Origin: Microbacteriaceae bacterium
GTDB lineage: Bacteria; Actinomycetota; Actinomycetes; Actinomycetales; Microbacteriaceae
Assembly (NCBI GenBank): GCA_947454285.1
Contig: CANGJO010000057.1
Span: 1 to 6,166, forward strand
DNA length: 6,166 nucleotides
Reading direction: 5' to 3'
The notes under the pieces were generated by a model. It saw only the letters and a list, made by a program, of their open reading frames with translations, was not told the DNA's origin and searched no databases. The position numbers and the translations under genes were made by a program. Positions 1-4,615 of the stretch are shown here, piece by piece. Numbering within the stretch: the first letter of the stretch is position 1; the number at the start of each line of letters is the position of its first letter.

Positions 1-228
1 AACCTAATTATCTCTAACGGAAAAGTTATGGTTCCTGATGTTCGCAACCTAGACATCAGCGAAGCGCGCAACGCAATGAGTGCGCCATCGGTTGGTCTGC
101 CGGTATCGATTGCAACCAAGGGTGAATGTGCCGGAGCACAGGGAACCATCGTGGTTGATCAGTCAGTATTGCCAGGTCTTGCCAAGCAGGGCTCGGCAGT
201 AATTCTGTACGTGGGCTGTCAGCAGTAA
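1..228 (+). CDS. pknB: C-terminal end of a PASTA-domain protein, probably Ser/Thr protein kinase PknB (5' part outside window)
   Basis: The reading frame is open from the first base to TAA at 226-228, giving 75 visible C-terminal residues. The first few (NLIIS) look like the last strand of one PASTA repeat. A full repeat follows, with the hallmark VPDVRNLDISEARN (visible residues 11-24) and the closing VVDQS-P-G---GSAVILYV pattern. PASTA repeats are extracellular and bind peptidoglycan fragments or lipid II; they end PknB-type kinases and some penicillin-binding proteins. The kinase domain is outside the window, so PknB rests on context: pknB, trpG and crgA lie together near the origin in many actinobacteria. 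Two cysteines (visible residues 43 and 73, the second three residues from the end) lie in this extracellular repeat and could form a disulfide. The stop codon abuts the stop of the convergent trpG with no base between. A PASTA-containing PBP is the main alternative. Confidence 0.8.
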   Translation, partial: NLIISNGKVMVPDVRNLDISEARNAMSAPSVGLPVSIATKGECAGAQGTIVVDQSVLPGLAKQGSAVILYVGCQQ

Positions 229-885
229 TTAAGAAAGATTTACTAGCGGCGAAAGTCCGCGAGCTTTTTCTGCCGCGCCCTTCAAGCCAATTGACTCCAA
301 CCAGTTACCAAGCATTTGGTAACCAGATTCGGTCAGCACGCTCTCTGGGTGGAACTGCACGCCGTAAATCGGAAGTGTCTTGTGTTGCAAGCCCATGATC
401 ACTCCACCTTTTGAGGTTTCGCTAACGCCGGTACGCGCGGTCACGATCAAATCTTCTGGAACTGTCGAATCAACTACGGCTAGCGAGTGGTATCGGGTTG
501 CATTGAAGCCCTGGCGAATGCCCTTGAAGATTAGTGAGTCGTCGTGGTTCACGATTGATGTCTTGCCATGCATTAGTTCTGGCGCGCTGGTGACGGTTGC
601 ACCCATTGCCTCGGCGATGGACTGGTGGCCCAGGCAAACGCCGAATACCGGCTGACCGGTCTTCAGGGCCAGCTTCACCACTGGAATGCTTAGGCCCGCT
701 TCGGCCGGGGTGCCAGGACCCGGGCTGATTAGAACGGCGTCATACTTGGCCAAAAGTTCCGGCAAATCCGCCTCGGCTACGCAGTCGTTGCGCAGCACAT
801 CGGTGTCTGCACCAAGCTGCTGCAGGTAGCCGTTGAGTGTGTAGACAAAGCTGTCGTAGTTGTCTAGAACCAGGATTTTTACCAT
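229..885 (-). CDS. trpG: Anthranilate synthase component II / aminodeoxychorismate synthase glutamine amidotransferase
   Basis: This 218-residue class I glutamine amidotransferase releases ammonia from glutamine and passes it to the chorismate-binding partner (TrpE for tryptophan, PabB for folate). Visible landmarks are the N-terminal LVLDNYDSFVYTL, the oxyanion-strand motif SPGPGTP (residues 54-60), the nucleophile Cys84 in GVCLGHQ, the family motif MHGKTS near residue 105, and His179 and Glu181 in the terminal HPES, which complete the triad. Length is normal to slightly long for the family. No trpE or pabB is adjacent, which is usual for the copy near pknB in actinobacteria, and it may serve both pathways. 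The ATG at 885 is chosen because the family N-terminus begins there. No Shine-Dalgarno sequence precedes it; a -10-like TATTCT lies nine bases upstream. It diverges from crgA across 35 bp and runs convergently into the PASTA gene. Sequence alone cannot separate TrpG from PabA. Confidence 0.93.
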   Translation of the reverse strand: MVKILVLDNYDSFVYTLNGYLQQLGADTDVLRNDCVAEADLPELLAKYDAVLISPGPGTPAEAGLSIPVVKLALKTGQPVFGVCLGHQSIAEAMGATVTSAPELMHGKTSIVNHDDSLIFKGIRQGFNATRYHSLAVVDSTVPEDLIVTARTGVSETSKGGVIMGLQHKTLPIYGVQFHPESVLTESGYQMLGNWLESIGLKGAAEKARGLSPLVNLS

Positions 886-894
886 CAGGGCTTA

Positions 895-900
895 AGAATA
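895..900 (-). promoter_or_regulatory. Candidate -10 element of trpG
   Basis: On the minus strand TATTCT ends nine bases before the trpG ATG, so transcription would begin within a few bases of the start codon. No convincing -35 hexamer is seen at normal spacing, and there is no ribosome binding site. It lies in the 35-bp gap shared with the divergent crgA promoter. Weak match, so low confidence. Confidence 0.35.
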
Positions 901-907
901 CCTGCTG

Positions 908-913
908 TAGAAT
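908..913 (+). promoter_or_regulatory. Candidate -10 element of crgA (leaderless transcript)
   Basis: TAGAAT matches five of six positions of TATAAT. It ends seven bases before the crgA ATG at 921, placing the expected transcription start on or next to the A of the start codon. No Shine-Dalgarno sequence lies between, so a leaderless mRNA is the natural reading. No good -35 hexamer is visible 16-18 bp upstream. Confidence 0.55.
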
Positions 914-920
914 TTTGGCT

Positions 921-1172
921 ATGTCTGAAAAGAAGCCAAAAGCCCCTAAAGCAGTTCCTACCAACACTGAAGATGCCCCAAACCCAGCTTGGTTCAAGCC
1001 GGTTATGTTCGGCTTCATGTTGCTTGGTCTGGTCTGGATCATCACCTACTACGTGACCAGCGCGCAGTTCCCGCTAGGCGCCGGAACTCCATGGAACCTA
1101 GAAAACTGGAACATCCTGATTGGCTTCGGCATCGCAATGGTTGGCTTCATGATGTCAACCCGCTGGAAGTAA
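921..1172 (+). CDS. crgA: Cell division protein CrgA
   Basis: CrgA is a small actinobacterial membrane protein of the divisome that links FtsZ-level assembly to septal peptidoglycan synthesis through FtsI/FtsQ and modulates septation. The 83 residues show a charged, lysine- and proline-rich cytoplasmic head (1-22) and a first membrane helix at about 28-47. A short outer loop contains PWNLENWN (57-64). The second helix, about 64-79, carries the family hallmark IGFGIAMVGFMMSTRWK at the extreme C-terminus. Length is typical of the family. An in-frame ATG at 837 would add 28 residues of arginine- and cysteine-rich sequence unlike CrgA and overlapping trpG, so the ATG at 921 is chosen; the leaderless-type -10 box supports it. 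It diverges from trpG and is followed by a strong terminator. Confidence 0.95.
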   Translation: MSEKKPKAPKAVPTNTEDAPNPAWFKPVMFGFMLLGLVWIITYYVTSAQFPLGAGTPWNLENWNILIGFGIAMVGFMMSTRWK

Positions 1173-1193
1173 TACTTCTACCCCGATATTTGG

Positions 1194-1222
1194 AAAACCC
1201 CCGAGTAGCCCTCGGGGGTTTT
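1194..1222. terminator. Bidirectional intrinsic terminator between crgA and the rhomboid gene
   Basis: A perfect 12-bp inverted repeat (arms 1194-1205 and 1211-1222) surrounds a five-base loop, TAGCC. The core is CCCCCGAG/CTCGGGGG, and the outer four pairs are A:T, so either strand gives a GC-rich hairpin ending in UUUU. It lies 21 bp after the crgA stop and 18 bp after the stop of the convergent rhomboid gene, so it can end both transcripts. Confidence 0.93.
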
Positions 1223-1240
1223 CACTTTAAGCAAATCTCG

Positions 1241-1885
1241 TTATGCAACAAGCATGGTGTTCATTCGATAGATGGTTAGCCCTACAAAGACCAACGCCAC
1301 CAAAATCCCACCGATTACCTGCGCCTGCTTTGAGCCACGCGCGTTCGTGTAAACGGCAGTCATTGCGCCACCGGCAAGCAATCCACCAAGGTGTGCCTGC
1401 CAACTAACGCCTGGCATCAAAAAACCAAACGCAAGGTTGATGGCAATCAAGCCAACTAGTCCACGTGAACGATCACCGATCGCGCGCAACACCACAAAGT
1501 AAGAAGCCATTAGTCCAAAAATTCCAGACGATGCGCCAAGCACCCAGGTGTTAGGCGTGTTCAAGTACATAACCGCAACTGATCCACCAAAAATAGAAAT
1601 CAGCCAGACTGCCAAGAAGCGCGAACGGCCAAGCAACGGTTCAAGAACTGAACCAAAGATATAAAGCGAATACATATTCAAAGCAACGTGCAAAATGTTC
1701 GACGGATCGTGCGCAAAACCAGCGGTGATCATGCGCCACGGTTCAACGAAAACAGACAAAGGCACAAATGCTAACCTGTCAGTCAACGCGCTGCCCGGAA
1801 CAATCTGCAGAAGCCAAATAATCACGTTAACCAAAACCAGGCCCAGTGTTACCTGGGCCCGGTTCTGCTTAAAGATATTTTTCAA
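1241..1885 (-). CDS. Rhomboid-family intramembrane serine protease
   Basis: This 214-residue polytopic protein has about six hydrophobic helices (roughly 12-30, 60-80, 88-108, 115-135, 142-160, 163-180) and an extra C-terminal helix (188-207). Family landmarks are the WR motif of loop L1 (W50-R51), HVALN (H66, N70) in helix 2, the nucleophile motif GASSGIFGL (Ser119 by alignment to the usual GASGAIFGL), and the catalytic His165 in SWQAHLGGLLAG. Rhomboids cut transmembrane helices of substrates; the substrate here is unknown. The common motif's glycine after the serine is replaced by Ser120. Many actinobacterial homologues at this locus carry an N-terminal zinc-finger-like region, which is absent here. 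The start is TTG at 1885, five bp after the ppiA stop; no in-frame ATG/GTG start was found nearby, and later starts would cut into the first helix. Co-transcription with ppiA is likely. Confidence 0.9.
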   Translation of the reverse strand: MKNIFKQNRAQVTLGLVLVNVIIWLLQIVPGSALTDRLAFVPLSVFVEPWRMITAGFAHDPSNILHVALNMYSLYIFGSVLEPLLGRSRFLAVWLISIFGGSVAVMYLNTPNTWVLGASSGIFGLMASYFVVLRAIGDRSRGLVGLIAINLAFGFLMPGVSWQAHLGGLLAGGAMTAVYTNARGSKQAQVIGGILVALVFVGLTIYRMNTMLVA

Positions 1886-1890
1886 AAGAC

Positions 1891-2421
1891 TTAGATCTTC
1901 TCGATTGTGATTGACTCGATGATTACGTCGTCCAGTGGCTTGTCGCGGCCATCGGTGTCTACGTTTTCAATCTTGTCGACTACCTTCTTTGAAACTTCGT
2001 CGGCAACTTCACCAAAGATGGTGTGCTTGCCAAGTAGCCAGCCGGTAGCTGCGGTAGTGATGAAGAACTGTGAGCCGTTGGTGCCTGGTCCGGCGTTTGC
2101 CATCGCTAGCTTGTAAGGCTCGTTGAAGTTCAACTCTGGGTGAATCTCGTCACCGAACTGGTAGCCAGGGCCGCCCATTCCGGTTCCGGTTGGGTCGCCA
2201 CCCTGCAGCATGAACTGCTGAATAATGCGGTGGAAGATCACGCCGTTGTACATTGGCTTGCCGGTCTGTGTTGCACCGGTACGTGGGTCTTTCCACTCGA
2301 TAGAACCAGTTGCTAGACCTTCGAAGTTCGCTACGGTCTTAGGGGCGTGGTTGCCGAAAAGGTTGATTTTTATTGCGCCGTGGTTTGTGTGCAGGGTCGC
2401 TACTGAAGTGTGTTGAGTCAT
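1891..2421 (-). CDS. ppiA: Cyclophilin-type peptidyl-prolyl cis-trans isomerase
   Basis: This 176-residue cytosolic cyclophilin catalyses cis-trans isomerisation of peptide bonds before proline. Active-site residues map onto human cyclophilin A: FHR at 63-65 (catalytic Arg65), the conserved glutamine and glycines in MLQGGDPTGTGMGGPG (71-86), LAMANAGPGTNGSQFF (105-120), and W128 with H133 in GWLLGKHTIFG. There is no signal peptide or lipobox, so it acts in the cytoplasm. The frame extends upstream to 2661, but that part is antisense to the methyltransferase and unlike cyclophilins. The ATG at 2421 begins the conserved strand region (ATLHTNHGAIKINLF). It heads a two-gene transcript with the rhomboid protease and is divergent from the methyltransferase, only 15 bp between start codons. 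No Shine-Dalgarno sequence is present; a leaderless-type -10 is proposed. Confidence 0.96.
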   Translation of the reverse strand: MTQHTSVATLHTNHGAIKINLFGNHAPKTVANFEGLATGSIEWKDPRTGATQTGKPMYNGVIFHRIIQQFMLQGGDPTGTGMGGPGYQFGDEIHPELNFNEPYKLAMANAGPGTNGSQFFITTAATGWLLGKHTIFGEVADEVSKKVVDKIENVDTDGRDKPLDDVIIESITIEKI

Positions 2422-2424
2422 GGT

Positions 2425-2430
2425 TACTAT
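2425..2430 (+). promoter_or_regulatory. Candidate -10 element of the methyltransferase gene (leaderless transcript)
   Basis: TACTAT ends six bases before the ATG at 2437, so transcription would begin at the start codon. It resembles TATAAT at the most conserved positions (T1, A2, T6). No Shine-Dalgarno sequence fits in the 15-bp gap, and no clear -35 is visible inside the start of ppiA. It overlaps the proposed ppiA -10 on the other strand. Confidence 0.5.
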
Positions 2431-2434
2431 TGTC
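2429..2434 (-). promoter_or_regulatory. Candidate -10 element of ppiA (leaderless transcript)
   Basis: On the minus strand GACAAT lies seven bases before the ppiA ATG at 2421 and matches four of six -10 consensus positions, including A2 and T6. It shares two base pairs with the opposing methyltransferase -10, so polymerase should not occupy both at once. No -35 or ribosome binding site is seen. Confidence 0.35.
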
Positions 2435-2436
2435 GC

Positions 2437-3528
2437 ATGACCCAAAAGCGCGCGGATGGCCAAATGCCCGGCCGTCCTATCGGCCAGATGCTTGTATCGG
2501 CTGACCGCGATCGCTTTGTAGAAATTGACCCCGATAAAGTCTCGCGCGGCTCGTTCTACACAACCGATGAAGCTTGGCTCAATGCCCCGGTCAGGGCCTT
2601 TTTGTTTGATGTATTCCTTACCAATACAAGCGCCCTGGACCCCTTTGCCGGTGATGGCCACCTTCTTGACCTAGTTCGTCGAGAGTTTGGTGTGGCCACC
2701 TTTGGGCTAGACATCGCCGGTGACAAGTGGGCTCGCAACGATTCACTGGTGAGCATTCCTAATGCCGGTGGTTCTGGGTCACGCGGGTCTGTGATTGTGA
2801 CCAACCCGCCTTACCTAGCGAATCACTCGGCCAAGCGCAAGGGTGTGAACGATCTGGTTGCCACCTACTTCGATGGCAGCGATTACGACAACCTCTACAA
2901 GATTGCTCTCGATAAATGTTTAGCAGCTGCTGACTTTGTGGTTGCTGTGATTCCGGAAACATTTTTACTTTCCAGTTTTGACAAGTCTCGCCTTGCAGTT
3001 GTCTCAGTTATCGAAGGTGATTTGTTTTCCGATACTGAAGCACCGGCAGTGGTTGCGTGTTTTGGTCCGGCCGGCGTGAAGCAAGTTGGCGAATTCAAAC
3101 TTGGCAACGCAAGCGTGTTCAACGGTAGTGATTCAATCGGAACTCTTAACGAAATTTTCGAGCTTCGTACCGGTCGTGCACGATCCGGAATTCAAATTGT
3201 TTTCAACGATCCGCACGGCCGCATTGGTCTACGTGCGGTGGATTCACATGATGGCATCCGCAGAATCGAATTCATTTACGGTGATTTCGAATACAAACGC
3301 ACACGCATCAAAGTTTCTTCTCGTCTACTTACTTATTTAGACGTTCCAGAACTTAGTGATGCACAAATTCAAGAACTTGTAGTTCGTGCCAACGCACATC
3401 TAGAAATTCTTCGTGCAAAATCAAGTGACCTAATCCTTGCGCCCTTCAAGGGCAATGACAAAAAGGGAAACCGTCGACGTCGACTTGATTACGCGCTTGC
3501 GCGTCAAATTATTAACAACTCGCTTTAG
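2437..3528 (+). CDS. SAM-dependent DNA methyltransferase, N6-adenine type, orphan
   Basis: The 363 residues carry the motifs of amino-methylating DNA methyltransferases in the order X-I-II-IV. These are RGSFYTTDEAWLNAP at 37-51 (motif X-like, SAM binding), DPFAGDGHLL at 68-77 (motif I), FGLDI at 89-93 (motif II) and VTNPPYL at 121-127 (catalytic NPPY, motif IV). Then comes an N-L-Y helix and AVIPETFLL (170-178). I recognise no domain in the C-terminal half (about 220-363), which should hold target recognition; it ends in a basic patch with RRRR at 346-349. NPPY following DPFxGxG favours adenine-N6 over cytosine-5. No restriction endonuclease or specificity subunit is within the window, so it looks like an orphan or a remnant of a restriction-modification system. 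ATG at 2437 is preferred; a GTG at 2410 would add nine residues and overlap ppiA. The 5' half is GC-richer than the 3' half. An RNA or protein substrate is less likely but not excluded. Confidence 0.8.
   Translation: MTQKRADGQMPGRPIGQMLVSADRDRFVEIDPDKVSRGSFYTTDEAWLNAPVRAFLFDVFLTNTSALDPFAGDGHLLDLVRREFGVATFGLDIAGDKWARNDSLVSIPNAGGSGSRGSVIVTNPPYLANHSAKRKGVNDLVATYFDGSDYDNLYKIALDKCLAAADFVVAVIPETFLLSSFDKSRLAVVSVIEGDLFSDTEAPAVVACFGPAGVKQVGEFKLGNASVFNGSDSIGTLNEIFELRTGRARSGIQIVFNDPHGRIGLRAVDSHDGIRRIEFIYGDFEYKRTRIKVSSRLLTYLDVPELSDAQIQELVVRANAHLEILRAKSSDLILAPFKGNDKKGNRRRRLDYALARQIINNSL
3473..3484. repeat. 12-bp perfect palindrome inside the methyltransferase 3' end
   Basis: GTCGACGTCGAC reads identically on both strands and is two abutting GTCGAC sites. 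It lies within the codons for the Arg-rich patch (alternating CGT and CGA) and ends 41 bp before the methyltransferase stop codon. It may simply result from encoding four arginines; a binding or modification site is possible but unsupported. Confidence 0.4.
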
Positions 3529-3734
3529 TCTTCGTCTGGGGGCAGTGGGGCATTGATATCAATTTCTTCGACTCGCTCTGTTAGCTTGTTCCAGCGGTCA
3601 AAATCAGCCTGAGTTATACGGCGAAGGTTTTGGGGATTTTCCTCAATGTCTTTTTCCAAAAACTTAAGGAACGCTTTCAACACAACATCATCTTCGTGAA
3701 CTTCTTCACGATTTTTATCATCAAGTGAATTCAT
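3525..3734 (-). CDS. Small acidic protein resembling the C-terminal half of PrlF/SohA antitoxins
   Basis: The 69-residue protein is strongly acidic (about 20 Asp/Glu against 10 Lys/Arg). The core EDDVVLKAFLKFLEKDIEEN (residues 13-32), followed by P-Q and a closing D-INAPLPPDED, closely follows the C-terminal half of PrlF/SohA, the antitoxin of the YhaV ribonuclease, as I remember it: E. coli has an AFLRFLDADIQNNPQ stretch there and an acidic end. The N-terminal AbrB-type DNA-binding half of PrlF is missing, and there is no room for it before the iclR stop 36 bp upstream. No YhaV-like toxin is visible. The protein may bind a toxin encoded elsewhere, be a remnant, or belong to a standalone actinobacterial family. 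The ATG at 3734 has a -10-like box just upstream. The stop codon overlaps that of the methyltransferase by two bases; the genes share 3525-3528. Existence is fairly sure, relationship moderate, function unknown. Confidence 0.72.
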   Translation of the reverse strand: MNSLDDKNREEVHEDDVVLKAFLKFLEKDIEENPQNLRRITQADFDRWNKLTERVEEIDINAPLPPDED

Positions 3735-3740
3735 GCAAAT

Positions 3741-3746
3741 AGAGTA
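3741..3746 (-). promoter_or_regulatory. Candidate -10 element of the small PrlF-like gene
   Basis: On the minus strand TACTCT stands six bases before the ATG at 3734, the same spacing as for the methyltransferase gene. It keeps T1, A2 and T6 of the consensus but no -35 is evident. The gene could equally be read through from iclR, whose stop is 36 bp upstream with no terminator hairpin between. Confidence 0.35.
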
Positions 3747-3770
3747 TTGAGACCCTCGGACATTTATCTA

Positions 3771-4541
3771 CTAGTGTGAGCCTAAACGCTTAGAAAGCTC
3801 TGCGGCTGCAACTTGCAATTGCTTCACTAGAAACTCTTGATGTGCGTCTGCACCCGCATCGTTTCTAAATGTCATACCAATGGCAGCTACGGGCATTTGC
3901 AAGTGATTCAAAACTGCAACAGCAATTGAACTGAAGCCCTCGGTCACAAATCCATTTTCAAAACTGAAGCCGCGTTGTTTCGCTTCTTGCAAATCTTGAG
4001 TCAGTTCTTTTACAGACACCGGACCTTTTCCCGTTCGCGTTGGCAGCGCAACATTTCCGCCATACATCGCACGCACTTGCTTTGCATCAAGCTGACACAA
4101 AATTGCTTTTCCAGATGCAGTCAGGTGCGCGGGTAGTCGCACACCAACCTCGGTCACGATCGTCACCGGGTGATGCGGAACTTCCTTAGCCAAATACAAA
4201 ACGTCGTTGTTCTGCAAAATACCCAATTGAGCAACCGCGGGAATTGTCTTCTCTGTTTCGCGAACCAATCTGGCAAGTAGTGGGCGGGCAAGACGCTCGA
4301 GCGGATCATGCCGCAAATACGCCGAGCCAAGCTCAAAGGCCGATACGCCCAGTCCCCAGCGTTGATCCTCGGGAAAGTGGATCACGAAGCCATCTTTTTC
4401 CATGGCCGCCAACAGGTGATAGGTAGATGAGCGCGGTAGGCCCAGCTTCTTGGCAATTGCGGCTGCCGGCATGGGCGAACCGGCCTTGCCAAGGGCCTGC
4501 AGAATGGCCAAAGCTCTGGTTGCACCAGGTGCATTGCTCAT
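3771..4541 (-). CDS. IclR-family transcriptional regulator, probable histidine-utilisation regulator (HutR-like)
   Basis: At 256 residues this is a full-length IclR-type regulator. An N-terminal winged helix-turn-helix occupies about 5-65, with recognition region AAIAKKLGLPRSSTYHLLAAM (split 27-36, 37-47) and a wing with W62-G63-L64. A linker leads to the effector-binding domain (about 75-252), whose family signature is GVRLPAHLTASGKAIL at 133-148, followed by EGFSSIAVAV at 201-210. It is divergent from hutU across 80 bp, the classic placement of a local regulator. Actinobacterial hut clusters such as that of Corynebacterium resistens are controlled by an IclR-type HutR, and a HutR-box-like site lies 11 bp before this start codon, suggesting autoregulation. 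The effector is likely histidine or urocanate, by inference. The ATG at 4541 gives the normal N-terminus. The 5' end is clearly GC-richer (63-68% in two 60-base blocks) than the 3' end (about 45%). Confidence 0.93.
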   Translation of the reverse strand: MSNAPGATRALAILQALGKAGSPMPAAAIAKKLGLPRSSTYHLLAAMEKDGFVIHFPEDQRWGLGVSAFELGSAYLRHDPLERLARPLLARLVRETEKTIPAVAQLGILQNNDVLYLAKEVPHHPVTIVTEVGVRLPAHLTASGKAILCQLDAKQVRAMYGGNVALPTRTGKGPVSVKELTQDLQEAKQRGFSFENGFVTEGFSSIAVAVLNHLQMPVAAIGMTFRNDAGADAHQEFLVKQLQVAAAELSKRLGSH

Positions 4542-4552
4542 GCGGGCCCCAA

Positions 4553-4566
4553 TCTCGTATTTCAGA
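4553..4566. promoter_or_regulatory. Candidate HutR-type operator between iclR and hutU
   Basis: The minus strand reads TCTGAAATACGAGA. From memory, the box reported for the IclR-type HutR of Corynebacterium resistens is TCTGwwATwCCAGA; the match is 13 of 14, the one mismatch being G for C at position 11. The site lies 11 bp upstream of the regulator's start codon, overlapping where its promoter should be, and 55 bp upstream of the hutU ATG, roughly -60 for a leaderless hutU transcript. Repression of the regulator's own gene and activation or modulation of hutU would both fit. Confidence 0.6.
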
Positions 4567-4609
4567 CACTACTAGTTTTCTGCGGGTTCTATCGGTGTGA
4601 TTTAGACAG

Positions 4610-4615
4610 TTTTAT
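4610..4615 (+). promoter_or_regulatory. Possible -10 element of hutU
   Basis: TTTTAT ends six bases before the hutU ATG, matching the leaderless spacing seen elsewhere in the window, but it lacks the consensus A at position 2. An alternative is GACAGT at 4605-4610. No Shine-Dalgarno sequence precedes the ATG. A weak core promoter would fit a gene that depends on an activator. Confidence 0.3.

Larger units (their letters stand above)
2413..2445. repeat. Inverted repeat made by the two divergent start regions of ppiA and the methyltransferase
   Basis: The arms TTGAGTCAT (2413-2421) and ATGACCCAA (2437-2445) are inverted copies at eight of nine positions, separated by 15 bp. The inner six bases, GTCATG/CATGAC, form a perfect inverted repeat from 2417 to 2441. 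Each arm contains a start codon, so both proteins begin Met-Thr-Gln. It could be a shared operator or chance similarity. Confidence 0.5.

Noticed and set aside
837..920. 28-residue upstream extension of crgA
   Set aside because: It overlaps trpG, is arginine- and cysteine-rich unlike CrgA heads, and a -10 box just before 921 supports the shorter form.
2410..2436. GTG start adding nine residues to the methyltransferase
   Set aside because: It begins inside ppiA's coding region; the ATG at 2437 has a well-spaced -10 element, and the extra residues have no motif.
2422..2661. N-terminal extension of the cyclophilin frame by 80 residues on the minus strand
   Set aside because: It is antisense to the methyltransferase's coding start, does not resemble cyclophilin sequence, and the family begins at the internal ATG at 2421.
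3441..3453. GCCCTT-C-AAGGGC inverted repeat near the end of the methyltransferase as a terminator
   Set aside because: A one-base centre cannot form a hairpin loop, no T-run follows, and it lies within coding sequence about 75 bp before the stop.
4333..4569. 78-residue minus-strand frame beside the iclR start
   Set aside because: It is a shadow of the regulator in another frame; the regulator frame carries clear IclR motifs throughout.
3768..4576. Direct repeat CTACTAGT at 3768-3775 and 4569-4576 flanking iclR, as a possible insertion footprint
   Set aside because: Eight-base repeats are expected by chance hundreds of times in a 6-kb window, and no transposase or inverted ends are present.
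4589..4605. TCTA-N9-TAGA inverted repeat as the regulator's operator in front of hutU
   Set aside because: Arms of only four bases, not coaxial with the promoter, and no match to a known IclR-type box; the site at 4553-4566 is a much better candidate.
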